Shown here: positions 1-9,645 of the stretch, piece by piece
Layout: each line of letters begins with the position of its first letter
Position numbering within the stretch: the stretch's first letter is position 1
Origin: Eutreptiella sp. 'Long Island Sound 2002'
Lineage: Eukaryota > Euglenozoa > Euglenophyceae > Eutreptiales > Eutreptiaceae
Assembly: GCA_964036045.1 (NCBI GenBank)
Contig: OZ038384.1
Location: 29,741,771-29,805,770 of the forward strand
Length of the DNA: 64,000 nucleotides
Reading direction: 5' to 3'
Translations under genes and position numbers: made by a program
The notes under the pieces: generated by a model
Seen by the model: only the letters and a program-made list of their open reading frames with translations
The model's database searches: none
What the model was told of the DNA's origin: nothing

Positions 1-368
1 TGGCGGGGGGGCCAGATTGTTGCTCGAGGCCATGTGTGTCAGGCCTAGCGGGGTGCATGCCGAAATGGGGGGGGGGGGGTGGTCGAGGGGTAGTGCTACG
101 ACAGGGGGTCATCGCTGTTGAGTCTCATGAGAGTGCACCTGAGCCTGTGCTGTTGGCTGAAAGTTTTGACGCACATGTTTTGATACCCATATAGAACATC
201 GCGCGCAATTGGGCAAGTACCGCCGCCCAAGTAACAGTCACGGACCTACGTCCCAACCAGAAAGAGCGCAAGTATATAGTCATACATCACGTGCTTCACT
301 GCGGTCATTTGCGATAAATGCAGTTGGGTGGCAACAGAGTGCTGTGGCCGCCTAGATATAGCCATAAA
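1..368. other. No gene seen
   Basis: Non-coding as far as can be read. It holds a poly-G run near 66-79 and no recognisable element. Confidence 0.5.
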
Positions 369-1573
369 CTACAAATTCAGCATATCTCGTACCTTATATC
401 CACAATCACAAGGAGGGAAGCAAATAGTCTTTTCTTGAGGAGCACTTTGCGTGGTGTTGGTATCCCATGTCCCTCCGGCAATTTGCCATGAACAATACAC
501 ATCATCAGCGTAAAACGCACAGTAACACCTTGGCACTGCATACTTGTAGGGTTGCCACATGGCATAGAAGGGTGGGAGCCAGCCCACTAAGATACCTAGT
601 TTCACCGTTGGTAGGATTGCTGGTGGACAATCTTGCAAATGCGGTAATAAGTATTCTTGTCAACAAGCAGTGGCAGAATACAAGTCGTGTGTTGTTGAAC
701 ATACCGCAATATGTGCATCAGCAGCACGAAGTCCCGTTGAGCACCAACCACCAACTCTCCCAACAAAAATTGCTCTCCATGGGTGGCTGCGACATGTGTC
801 CGGCTCACATCAAGAGGACATTGAATGTCCTTCAGTGGTACTGGTCCTTCGACAATAGTTTGAACTGCAGTACAAAATCCGCGGTGACTACGCCGCAATT
901 GAGTTGGTACATCCCCCACATTGCTCAACAGTGGATGCAGCGACGGGAACCCACTGTATATCTCAAGAGGCCGAGGCATAGTTGGAACCGTAGCAACCGA
1001 GCAATTCAGCGACACATCATCGGACACAAGCAGCGCGCGAAACCGTCGGCGAAACTGTCGGCGATAAAAATTATCCCGCCAAAGTGCATGTTGTGAACCA
1101 CTCGATTGTTCCCAAAGCGCTGCAGCTACAGCACAAGCCTGTTGCCCTTCAGACGCAACCCCGGCAGCACAAACGCCTGCTTTGCTGAGACGACGTCTCT
1201 CCTTGCAACCAATACCACTCACTGTCTCCAATGGACGCTTTGTCCGTAGCACGCACCGTGCATGCATGACCCTCCAAAAATTGAAAGTTTCCCGCAAGCT
1301 TGTGTTGTACCAGAGAGGTGGTGTGAGACCTAGTTGAACACGGTGCCTATGCTGCAAAAAATCAACAAAATCATGACAAGAATGCTTGTGCACACGCACC
1401 TGCAGTGACCAGGTAACAAAATATGCAGTAGGCGTGCCTGGCAGTGCGGCATTTGCCAGATCATCAACGCAAGTGAACTCTATTAGACACCGACGAAATG
1501 GCAGAACATCCATTTCCCACGACAGTACACAGATGAACAAGGAGTACGCAAAGTGTTGTGTGTAGTGCCGCAT
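369..1573 (-). pseudogene. Decayed gene of unknown family, copy A
   Basis: I do not recognise the product. Two minus-strand frames complement each other. An upstream frame of about 320 codons ends at 605-602 (TGA), and a second frame running to 369 overlaps it from about 638. Motif DKNTYYRICKI (661-629) is in the first frame and motif PPFYAMWQPYKYAV (about 575-534) in the second. The same two motifs occur in one frame at the same spacing, about 33 residues, in copy B (DMKVRFHLCKM and PPIIYGVWHPYKYA). This suggests one frameshift near 610-635 in copy A. Copy C (43198-41933) has a looser version (PLCFAVWHGYKQAV). The upstream part includes an Arg-rich stretch around the RRQFRRRFRALL motif. A YADD string just after the motif resembles a reverse-transcriptase box but is absent from B and C. 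Function is unknown; a transposon-encoded protein is possible because the family is dispersed and decayed. Confidence 0.4.
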
Positions 1574-4073
1574 GTAGTTAGTGGAGTTCGATGCAACTCG
1601 TTAGCATGACACTCACAAACGGCGTGAAGTTTGTTTGCACCATGTAATATGAGAATCAAAAAAATCAGTGCACCCAAACAACAAGTACAGCTAAATAGAC
1701 ACACAAGCGGACAAACAGACAGACAAAGTGCGCTACAGCGCAGTGCATCACAACAATGATTGCAATTTCATACCAAGTCAACAATTAGCAATTCATCAAA
1801 GTTCGTTCTCCTGAATGACGGTTGTGCAAGACAAGGGGAGGGGGTAAAATGGAGCGGTTTGTTTGAAAAGTTGGGTTTCAACAGCCTGAAGAACCATTGA
1901 TGAAATCCATAATTTGAAAAAATGTGCGCTGCAACGCAGATGCTTTACAAAAACTGGCAAATTACCCCCCCCCCCCCCTGAGTGAGTCGTATGGGGCAGC
2001 ATGAGACAGTGTTGTGTGTGGGTGGCCCGTTCAGTACACAGGGCCGGGGTCACTAGGAATTACTCTACCGGTGACATATGCTAATTATAAACTGAATTGG
2101 TGCAGGGTCAAAATCCAAATTTGCAAAGACCCCGTTTTGCACCCCCCGGGCAACAAAAAAATAGCGCGTAAGTGGCCGCCTGCATATGTAGCAGCTGCAT
2201 CCTCTTTGCAGTGGTTGAGGGCGTCGATAATGTCGTTATCACTTATTGGTGCAAGCCAGCAAGTCGTTCTTCGATCGCCAATGAGACGCCATCTTTGACC
2301 ACCCATCCACCAAACGTCTGGTGCCATCACTTCCGAGGTACAGTTGCAGCATTTACCTCATCCCCATACCTCAATGCATCATGCCAAATGTAATGAGGTC
2401 CAAGGACATAGTATCCTCCATTTGTAGCTAGCAGGCATGCTTATGTGATCATGTCTAACTGAAATTTCAGCCACAACCAAACGTATGGGGCGTACAAAAG
2501 ATAGCACACCGGTGTGGCACATACTCAAATTTGGCGCTAGAAGTAGCTTGTCCAATGTGTCATGCGGTGGGGAAGCCTTCAAGGCATTGTACCCCATTGG
2601 TGGTCGCCCTAGATCAATCCGTCGAGTGTGACCCCGTGTCAAATTCGCGTCAGCGTACAATTTTTAATGCTACAACACATGAACATTACACACAAAAGGC
2701 GACGATATCCTCAAACTACGTAACACCAGACTAGAAATTAAGTTAGCAATTTGCAGAGTCACTCGGGAAATGCAAATCATAGCAATGTAAAACACAACAT
2801 TATCATAGAGGCTGCCAAATGTAGCACCTAATCACGTTCTTTTTGGGTACACCAAGTTCAACCCCCTCATCAAGGAAATGAATGCGCCTTAGAAACCGTT
2901 GATTGGGAGGACAACAGATCATAATATTCAAACCCGATTCCCAGAAGGAACGTCAAAAATAGAAATTTCAGTAGCGCTAAACGCCAAAAATGCTCGAAAA
3001 CGCGAAATGGCCCCTACACAATTTGTCCACTTTTGCTCTTCCTCTCAATAATAGAGGATGGACATGAGGCAAAACTACCAGTGCTGCATCACTACCACTG
3101 CGCACAAGTACCCCGTCGTCCTCATTACCACTCATAATGATGACAACAATCACAACCGCATGACCTACCATTGGAGCCCTAGTAGCACCACTAGGTCCCC
3201 ACTCAGCCCCTACCTCGACCTGCCCCCCCCCCCGTCCTCCAACACCACGCTTGGCACGACTTGCATTAAGGCAAGTCTCTATATTAGTGTTCAATTGGGC
3301 CAGGTGGGTTGCACTGCGAATAGGTGCATGCATGTATGTCTATCCAGGCACCCACATTTACAGAAACAAGTGTTACAGCCAAGACCGTTTTCAACGCATG
3401 CCCAAGAGCGTGTGTGGTACGAACTACAATCGCCCCACCCGCTACCATTGATGACGGAAAGCCCAACTTTGGTATGTCAATTGTGTGGGCATGTATCGCA
3501 TCTAGGGTTTTGCCCTTACCACCCCTCCAAACACACACGGGCAAATTGTCATCCGGGGCCCATTGAATTACAATTAGCAAGTTCCGTCTTATGCGCATGA
3601 CACACTATTCCTCCACCACCCTTGGGACCTTACTACAAACAAATATCTCCCCTGCGACCACAATGGGCATAGGCCACAACCAACCGAGGCCGAGCAAGAA
3701 CGAGACAACACCACTGACCGCGACGGTCCCACAAGGTCCCCAGCACATGGACACGTCGCGCGACAGCCCACGGCAGCCACCGGGATCATCAACGGCCCCG
3801 ACCACCGGTACACAACCGCTTGCGACGACCCACGAGACCCAAGGGCATGAATAAGGAGACGCAAGCACAATTGCAAATGTCCCTTACCACCGGAACAATC
3901 CCCACGCCCATTCCCATTGCATACTTGGACCAAGGTGCCAATGCGCACTAGCATAGGGCCGAATGAAAACATCAAGGCCTTCAGTTCCTATAGCAGAGCT
4001 CTAGCTCGAACATCTCGACCCCCCAACCCCGAATGATGTATGTGTGGGACTAGGCACCCTTGTATATCCTTTG
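1574..4073. other. No assignable gene; short open frames only
   Basis: Several short frames overlap on both strands (for example minus 2660-2379 and 3598-3284), but none shows a family motif or a convincing start and stop. Poly-C runs occur near 1966-1978 and 3226-3235. Debris downstream of copy B may be included, but I cannot align it to copies A or C. Confidence 0.3.
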
Positions 4074-4748
4074 CTACCAATACCAACCTAGTGCACTCTT
4101 ATCCATGTGTAGTAGTGCTGGTTTATGGTACACGCTGTCACCCGCAACGAAACAATGGTGAACATGTCCCACCAGTTTCAAGAATAGATGGAAGAACGTG
4201 CAAATAGTTTTCCTAGCATACTTGTACGGGTGCCATACTCCATAAATAATTGGTGGTGACAGCAACAACTGTCGCATCTCCCACCTCCAATACAATCCAT
4301 ACATCATTTTGCACAAGTGGAAGCGTACCTTCATGTCTATGAGAATAGCGAAGCTGCGGTGAGTCTGCATTTCAACACGCTCCACCATTTTCACCAAATT
4401 CAAAACTCTAGGTGCTGACCCACGTGCAACGGTGATAGCATGAAAGGCCGACACACTAGACTCCGGACTTTCCTCCGGGCAATATCAAGTGGCACTTGCA
4501 CGAAAGGCCTCTACACCTGATCGCACACAACGTCCAACACATCGCACCACGGCATGCAACTCCACAACAAGAGCAGATGCCACCTCGGGTGCAAGTTGCA
4601 CGACGTCACGAAAACAGGGCTGCCCACGAAAATGCGGAAGCTCCGTTGTGTGCAACATTGGAACTACAGTGGTGTCCAAACTCTTGTCCACATTTAAATT
4701 GTTTGGGGCATAACATTGCTTGTTAAAAGTATCTAGCCACAAGATCAC
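4074..4748 (-). pseudogene. Decayed gene of unknown family, copy B
   Basis: Two neighbouring minus-strand frames (4748-4485 and 4454-4074) hold a second copy of the family in copy A. Motif DMKVRFHLCKM starts at 4337 and motif PPIIYGVWHPYKYA ends at about 4215, in a single frame. The spacing equals that in copy A, which supports common descent rather than chance. The frame stops at 4074 without recognisable continuation, so the copy is partial or broken. The product is unknown. The copy sits just outside the left inverted repeat of the element beginning at 4901. Confidence 0.4.
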
Positions 4749-4900
4749 TTGGGCATTGGTAATGAAGCGCCAAAGTGCTTAGGCACATGTGGCAGCTCGC
4801 TCCAGAATATTGCGTCCTGACCGCTTACACAATCCAAAATGACCTAATTCCTTCCTCTTGCGTGCGGGCATATATCCCACTTTTTGCAGAGATGTGTCCT

Positions 4901-4921
4901 CCCTAGTGACCTAGATTAAAG
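4901..4921 (+). repeat. Left TIR of element 1
   Basis: Pairs with 9161-9181 in inverted orientation, 20 of 21 positions matching. Confidence 0.6.
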
Positions 4922-5178
4922 TATATATGTTAATTTTTAATCTTTAATATATGAAGGCGTTGATATATTAATCTCGCAAATTTTAAAAGGTTGAAGTCAA
5001 ATTTTTGCGATTGGGCCATTTGTACCCATTTTTCCATGCACATATGCGGACCTATAAGGGGTGTTACGTGTTGTATTGTTGCACAACGGTATAGTAGAGA
5101 GGTTCCAATGTTGTGTGGGTGGGTGTCTTGGACACCCCCCCTCCGGTTGCCCGCATTCCCCCCCCCGTCCACACCACC

Positions 5179-5954
5179 ATGTTCCCTTGCATAGTCCTTG
5201 TTATGCCTTTCCCTCGGGACACCCTTACCGAGCTTAACATGACGCTCGTGCGTTTGAGTGGGGCCAAGAGTTTGCGGGACCCTTTGGTCTCCCAACTCCT
5301 TGGTGAGTGGGTGGCCTCATCCCCTTTGGCCCGGGCCCGATGGTCCGAGGCCATGGAGGTTGGGTACCCCTCCCTTATTCGTACTAAGCAAGTGGGGGCG
5401 GTGAAGCAATATGCTTCCCACCTCTTCCCGGCCCCGGACCTCATCGGCCTCCTCATGGACTTGAACGTCCCCAAGCTCGGCTTCTGGCACATGTCGGAGT
5501 ACATGAGCCGCCAGGGGTCGTCGGCCTACACGGCCGCAACGGGCCTCCCGTTCCCCCGCCCCATCCCCACTTGGGATACGTTCACGGACACGTGGAAGGA
5601 GTTGGTCACCCCCCTTGACCTACGACCAATTGTGTCCGTCCCCGATCCCCCCGCGAGTGGGCGCTCTTGGCCGCTAGCCTCATGGGCCCGGTACGTCCAA
5701 TCACGCCCATCGCTAGTTGACACCATCCATTGGACAAGGCCCCTCACCTTCATTGTGTGTGGGGATGCATACCCGTGCGCCGGTGGTAGTTGGACCCACT
5801 CTCCATTGGGCTCCTCAACCACGGCACACGGGGCCGCACACCCGCGTACTTGTGGGTGATAGGGATGGCCGTGTGCGGGGGCAAGGACATGGCGGCACTT
5901 GCAACGATATGGGCCGATAACTTGAAGGTTTGGGGCCCATTCGTTGTTTGTTAA
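5179..5954 (+). pseudogene. Frameshifted gene of TIR element 1, unknown family
   Basis: The first ATG in the open frame is at 5179, with a second at 5203; no upstream ATG is in frame. The frame runs through about 210 codons to SWTHSPLG near 5808. The sense then continues one base out of phase, starting LLNHGTRGRTPAYLWVIG and ending at TAA 5952-5954. Read across that shift, the coding sense covers about 255 residues. A conserved-looking core holds GDAYPCAGGSW (about 5761-5793), then the RTPAYLWVIG stretch, then KDMAALATIWADNLKV. A hydrophobic strand leading into an Asp, then Gly/Ser and a second strand, is what the first catalytic strand of an RNase-H-fold transposase looks like. I see no further acidic residues placed to confirm that. 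It is the only gene of the element, so transposase is the natural guess. The function is not established. Confidence 0.45.
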
Positions 5955-6062
5955 TTTTTGCATCAATTTCTCGAGATTAATATCTAGATTTCGTTTAATA
6001 TTAACGCCGACTGAAAAATTAACTTAATATTAATCTCGAGAAATTAATGTAAATATTAACAC
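5949..6062. repeat. AT-rich block with inverted repeat
   Basis: TTTCTCGAGATTAATAT (from about 5967) and its exact reverse complement ATATTAATCTCGAGAAA (about 6029) form 17-bp arms with a spacer of some 45 bases. It is one of at least six AT-rich blocks carrying GATTAATATT or TTAATTTTTGG in the 4.9-9.2 kb interval, set in otherwise GC-rich sequence. Confidence 0.6.
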
Positions 6063-6277
6063 ATGGTTTTTTTGGAGGTGTTGCAGTCTATTGATGACCG
6101 CAAGGGGTTCTAGTGGGCAACACCTAGGGTGCCCGGTGAGCTAGCCATTCGGGATGACCACCCCCTAGTGCACCGCTTCATTGGCACCTCTAGATGGCCC
6201 ATAGTGGGCTCTACATACAAAATATACAACATCAATGCACCTTTTCTTGTATGGAATGGGAAGAAACGCGCACGCCC

Positions 6278-6281
<4 letters not shown>

Positions 6282-6308
<27 letters not shown>

Positions 6309-6618
6309 ATGAGGTCGGCACCCCCCCCACACACCCAACCCTTCCCACATAAATCCCTCCTTGCTCCTTCTTCTCTCCTCCCGTTGCCCTTGCGCTTAAG
6401 GTTTGGGAGGGCCCTTTCTCTCCACACGTTATTTTTTGTGAAGAAAAGATTGAAAATTGTTGAAGATCGTTGAAAATTGAGCAAGGAGAAAAAGGTTGTA
6501 GGTATGTGTGTGTGTGTGTGTGTGTGTGCATGCATATGTGTCCATTGTGGCTAGTTTCTAGGTTGTCGAATGCCCCAAAGGAGATAAAGGGGCTAGTTCA
6601 CGTTTCATTGGCAATGCC
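6282..6618 (+). repeat. Left arm of large inverted repeat
   Basis: Runs from a CA microsatellite, through the stretch containing TTTGGGAGGGCCCTTTCTCT, to GGCAATGCC at 6610-6618. The same order occurs reversed and complemented at 8362-8755, with small differences and different microsatellite lengths. Confidence 0.8.
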
Positions 6619-6775
6619 ACCCTCCCTCCTCTTGGTATTGTGGTGTGTGGGGGTGGGCTGTGGTGTGTGGAGGTGTGGTGTGTGGGGTTGTGGGGTGTGG
6701 GGGTGTGGGTTTTAGGGCTGTGGTGTGTGGAGGTGTGATGTTTGGGGCTGTGGGGCGTGGGGCTGTGCCCCCCCG
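6619..6775 (+). repeat. G-rich minisatellite
   Basis: Imperfect repeats of GGGGCTGTGGTGTGTGG type. The complementary C-rich sequence fills 7120-7775 and 7940-8345, so the whole spacer of the inverted repeat is itself partly palindromic. Confidence 0.8.
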
Positions 6776-7114
6776 CCCGCGAAAAGCACCATCAAATTTG
6801 TGTCTAAGCCCCGCAACATGCAACCCCCCCACACCCCTAAAGCCCCCCTCCGGAAGTCTCCCGCCCCCCCGGGTACCTGAAATGGTGAGGCCCAACAAGT
6901 ACACATACCCCGCGGTGTGTGTGGTTGTGTGTTATGCACTTTTTTTCACGTTAATTTTTGTGTCGCTTTGGTTAATTTTTGAGATTAATATTAACCCTCG
7001 CGTCGATTAATAATTAATATATTAATTAATTTTTGGCTCGATAATATTAATTTCCAGAAATTAGTTCAAGGGGTCAAAAATTAACTTTTGGTTTTTTGTG
7101 TTTTTTTCGGACTG

Positions 7115-7775
7115 CACACCCCCAACATCCCACAGCCCCACACCACAAACCCCAAACCCCCACAGCAGCACCCCCCACAGCCCCAAGCACCGCAGCCCCA
7201 AAGGGCACCGTGCCCGACATACCATGACCCCAGAGCCCTACAACCCACAGCCCCACACCCCATAGCCCCAAGCACCACAATCCAAATTGTCACAGCACGG
7301 CACGCCACAGCCCCACATCCTACAACCCAACAAACCATAGCCCAACACACCACAGCACCCCACCCCACAGCCCCATGCCCCACTGCCCCACACAGCAAAC
7401 CGCACACACAGCCCCATGCACCGCAGCCCTGCACACCACAGCCCCAAACACACCGCCTTACATCCCAAAACCCCACACCACGCAGCTCCACACCCCACAG
7501 GCCCACACCCCACAGGCCCAAGCACCAGGGCCCCTAACATGCCACAGCCCCACACCCTGCAGCCCAACACACCACAGCCCTACACCCCACAGGGCCACAC
7601 CCCACAGCCCACACGCCACAGCCCCACACACCACAACCCCACAGGCCACGGCCCCACACACCCCAGCCCTGTACACTACATCGCCACACCCCACAACCCC
7701 ACACACCCTAGCCGGACGCCCCAAAGGCCCACACACCACAAGCGCACATACCAAAGCCCCACATTGCCCCCATTG
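7115..7775 (+). repeat. C-rich minisatellite
   Basis: Imperfect tandem CCCCACACCCCACAG-type repeats, period roughly 10-20 bases. The long Pro/His/Thr frames across it are repeat artefacts. Confidence 0.85.
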
Positions 7776-7939
7776 TTTCCATTTAAGTTTTAGACCGCCG
7801 GTGTTAATTTCTTGAGATTAATATTTAATTTTTGGACCGGCGTTCCAAATATTAAAAATTAACCGATAACACTAACTTACCAGACATTATAAAGTCGTCC
7901 CAAAAAAAAATTATGCCCCCCAGTCCCTCGTGCACTGAT

Positions 7940-8345
7940 TTTGTTCACCCACAATGCACCACAACCCACCACAGGGCTGCAATGCACCCCCACAGCAGCC
8001 CCCCCACCCCATGCAACAGCCCCACACACCACAGCACCTGAGACCAAACCCCACACATGTCCACCACACACCCATATACCACAGCCGTACCCACCACAAC
8101 CCCACACCACAGCCCCACAGACCACAACCCCAGAATCCTCAGCCCCACACACCAGAATCCTAGAAACCACTCCCCCACACAGCACAGCCCCAAACATCAC
8201 GTCCCCACACACCACAACCCTAGAAACCACACCGAGACGTACCATAGGACCACACACCACAGCCCCACGAACCCACACAGCCACACACCACAGCCCTAGG
8301 AACCATAACCCTAGACCCCATAGCCCCAAACATCACACACCACAA
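7940..8345 (+). repeat. C-rich minisatellite, second block
   Basis: Same CCACAGCCCCACA-type repeat as 7115-7775, separated from it by an AT-rich block at about 7790-7920. Confidence 0.85.
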
Positions 8346-8361
8346 TAGCAAGGGGGGGGGG

Positions 8362-8450
8362 GGCATTGCCAATGAAACCTGAACTAGCCCCTTTATCTCC
8401 TTTGGGGAATTCTACAACCTAGAAACTAGCCACAATGGACACATATGCAT

Positions 8451-8502
<52 letters not shown>

Positions 8503-8689
8503 CTACAACCTTTTTCTCCTTGCTCAATTTTCAACGATCTTCAACAATTTTCAATCTTTTCTTCAAAAAAATAACCCGTGGAAAGAAAGGGCCCTCCCAA
8601 ACCTTAAGCGCAAGGGCAACGGGAGGAGAGAGGAAGGAGCAAGGAGGGATGTGTGTGGCAAAGTTGGGGTGTGTGGGCGTGCCAATATC

Positions 8690-8730
<41 letters not shown>

Positions 8731-8755
8731 GTGTGTGTGTGTGTGTGTGTGTGCA
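8362..8755 (-). repeat. Right arm of large inverted repeat
   Basis: Reverse complement of 6282-6618. It starts at GGCATTGCC (8362-8370) and includes CA (8451-8500) and GT (about 8693-8753) microsatellites, which are longer than in the left arm. Confidence 0.8.
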
Positions 8756-9160
8756 GAAGAAGGGGAAGGCAGGATATCCATTTTGGTAAAGCGCAACAAT
8801 TATGCATGCCCCCTAGGATGTTTGGCTTATTCTTGTGCATTTTTATGGAGGGTTAATATTTGGATAATAGGGTTAATATTTGTGAGATTAATATTAATGC
8901 TGGCGACTCTTTAATCTTTAACTTTTCAAATATTAATCCAAAAAATAAAAACAAAAATTAAAGCCGAGAGCCATTTTAACATTTTGAAACAACCACATGG
9001 GTAGGACCCCCCCACCAACCCCCGGGGGGAAATGACACCCAAGCCCGTAAGGCAACCCGTGGGGGTCATAATTTTCATGGCAAACCCCCTAACCCCCCCT
9101 AAAAAAAATTGAAACTTGAGATTAACGTGTTAATTTTTGGCCAAATATTAAACACATTGA

Positions 9161-9181
9161 CTTTAATCTAGGTCACTGGGG
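9161..9181 (-). repeat. Right TIR of element 1
   Basis: Inverted partner of 4901-4921. Similarity ends at 9181, where ordinary sequence resumes. Confidence 0.6.
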
Positions 9182-9445
9182 CTCGGCCCGATATGGTACG
9201 CACAATTGCCTCAAGGCACAATAGTTGGCACATAACTCATGTTGAAAGTGAACCAACCAGAGAGGCCTGCGACTACAACGGAGCATTGTCTCAATAATTC
9301 TATTGCCTTCGGCAAGTCCACCTCGCAGAGAATCTACCGCGAGCAACACACACCCAAAATAGGGTGGAAACTACATAAATACCGGCTAAAACATGCTTTA
9401 CATACCTTGGATAATCATTTTAGGTGATCACGGTATCAAAAAAAC

Positions 9446-9645
9446 NNNNNNNNNNNNNNNNNNNNNNNNNNNNNNNNNNNNNNNNNNNNNNNNNNNNNNN
9501 NNNNNNNNNNNNNNNNNNNNNNNNNNNNNNNNNNNNNNNNNNNNNNNNNNNNNNNNNNNNNNNNNNNNNNNNNNNNNNNNNNNNNNNNNNNNNNNNNNNN
9601 NNNNNNNNNNNNNNNNNNNNNNNNNNNNNNNNNNNNNNNNNNNNN
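9446..9645. other. Assembly gap (200 N)
   Basis: A run of 200 N inside the satellite array. The round length suggests a scaffolding gap of unknown true size. Confidence 0.95.

Larger units (their letters stand above)
4901..9181. mobile_element. Candidate TIR element 1 (4.28 kb)
   Basis: The interval is bounded by near-identical inverted ends. CCCTAGTGACCTAGATTAAA (4901-4920) faces TTTAATCTAGGTCACTGGGG (9162-9181), with one mismatch in 20, and weaker AT-rich similarity continues inward on both sides. Similarity stops at the outer edges. No target-site duplication was seen, so the class is open. Inside are a frameshifted plus-strand gene (5179-5954), a large internal inverted repeat (6282-6618 with 8362-8755), G/C-rich minisatellites, and several AT-rich blocks that share GATTAATATT and TTAATTTTTGG and could be subterminal protein-binding sites. 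I read this as a decayed DNA transposon or a nested set of them. An alternative is a chance pairing of a dispersed short repeat. Confidence 0.5.

Noticed and set aside
500-545. YADD string in copy A, resembling a reverse-transcriptase catalytic box
   Set aside because: Absent from copies B and C at the same place, and no other reverse-transcriptase motif is nearby.
6110-8914. His/Thr-, Val/Cys- and Pro/His-rich frames
   Set aside because: Translation of CA/GT microsatellites and C- or G-rich minisatellites.
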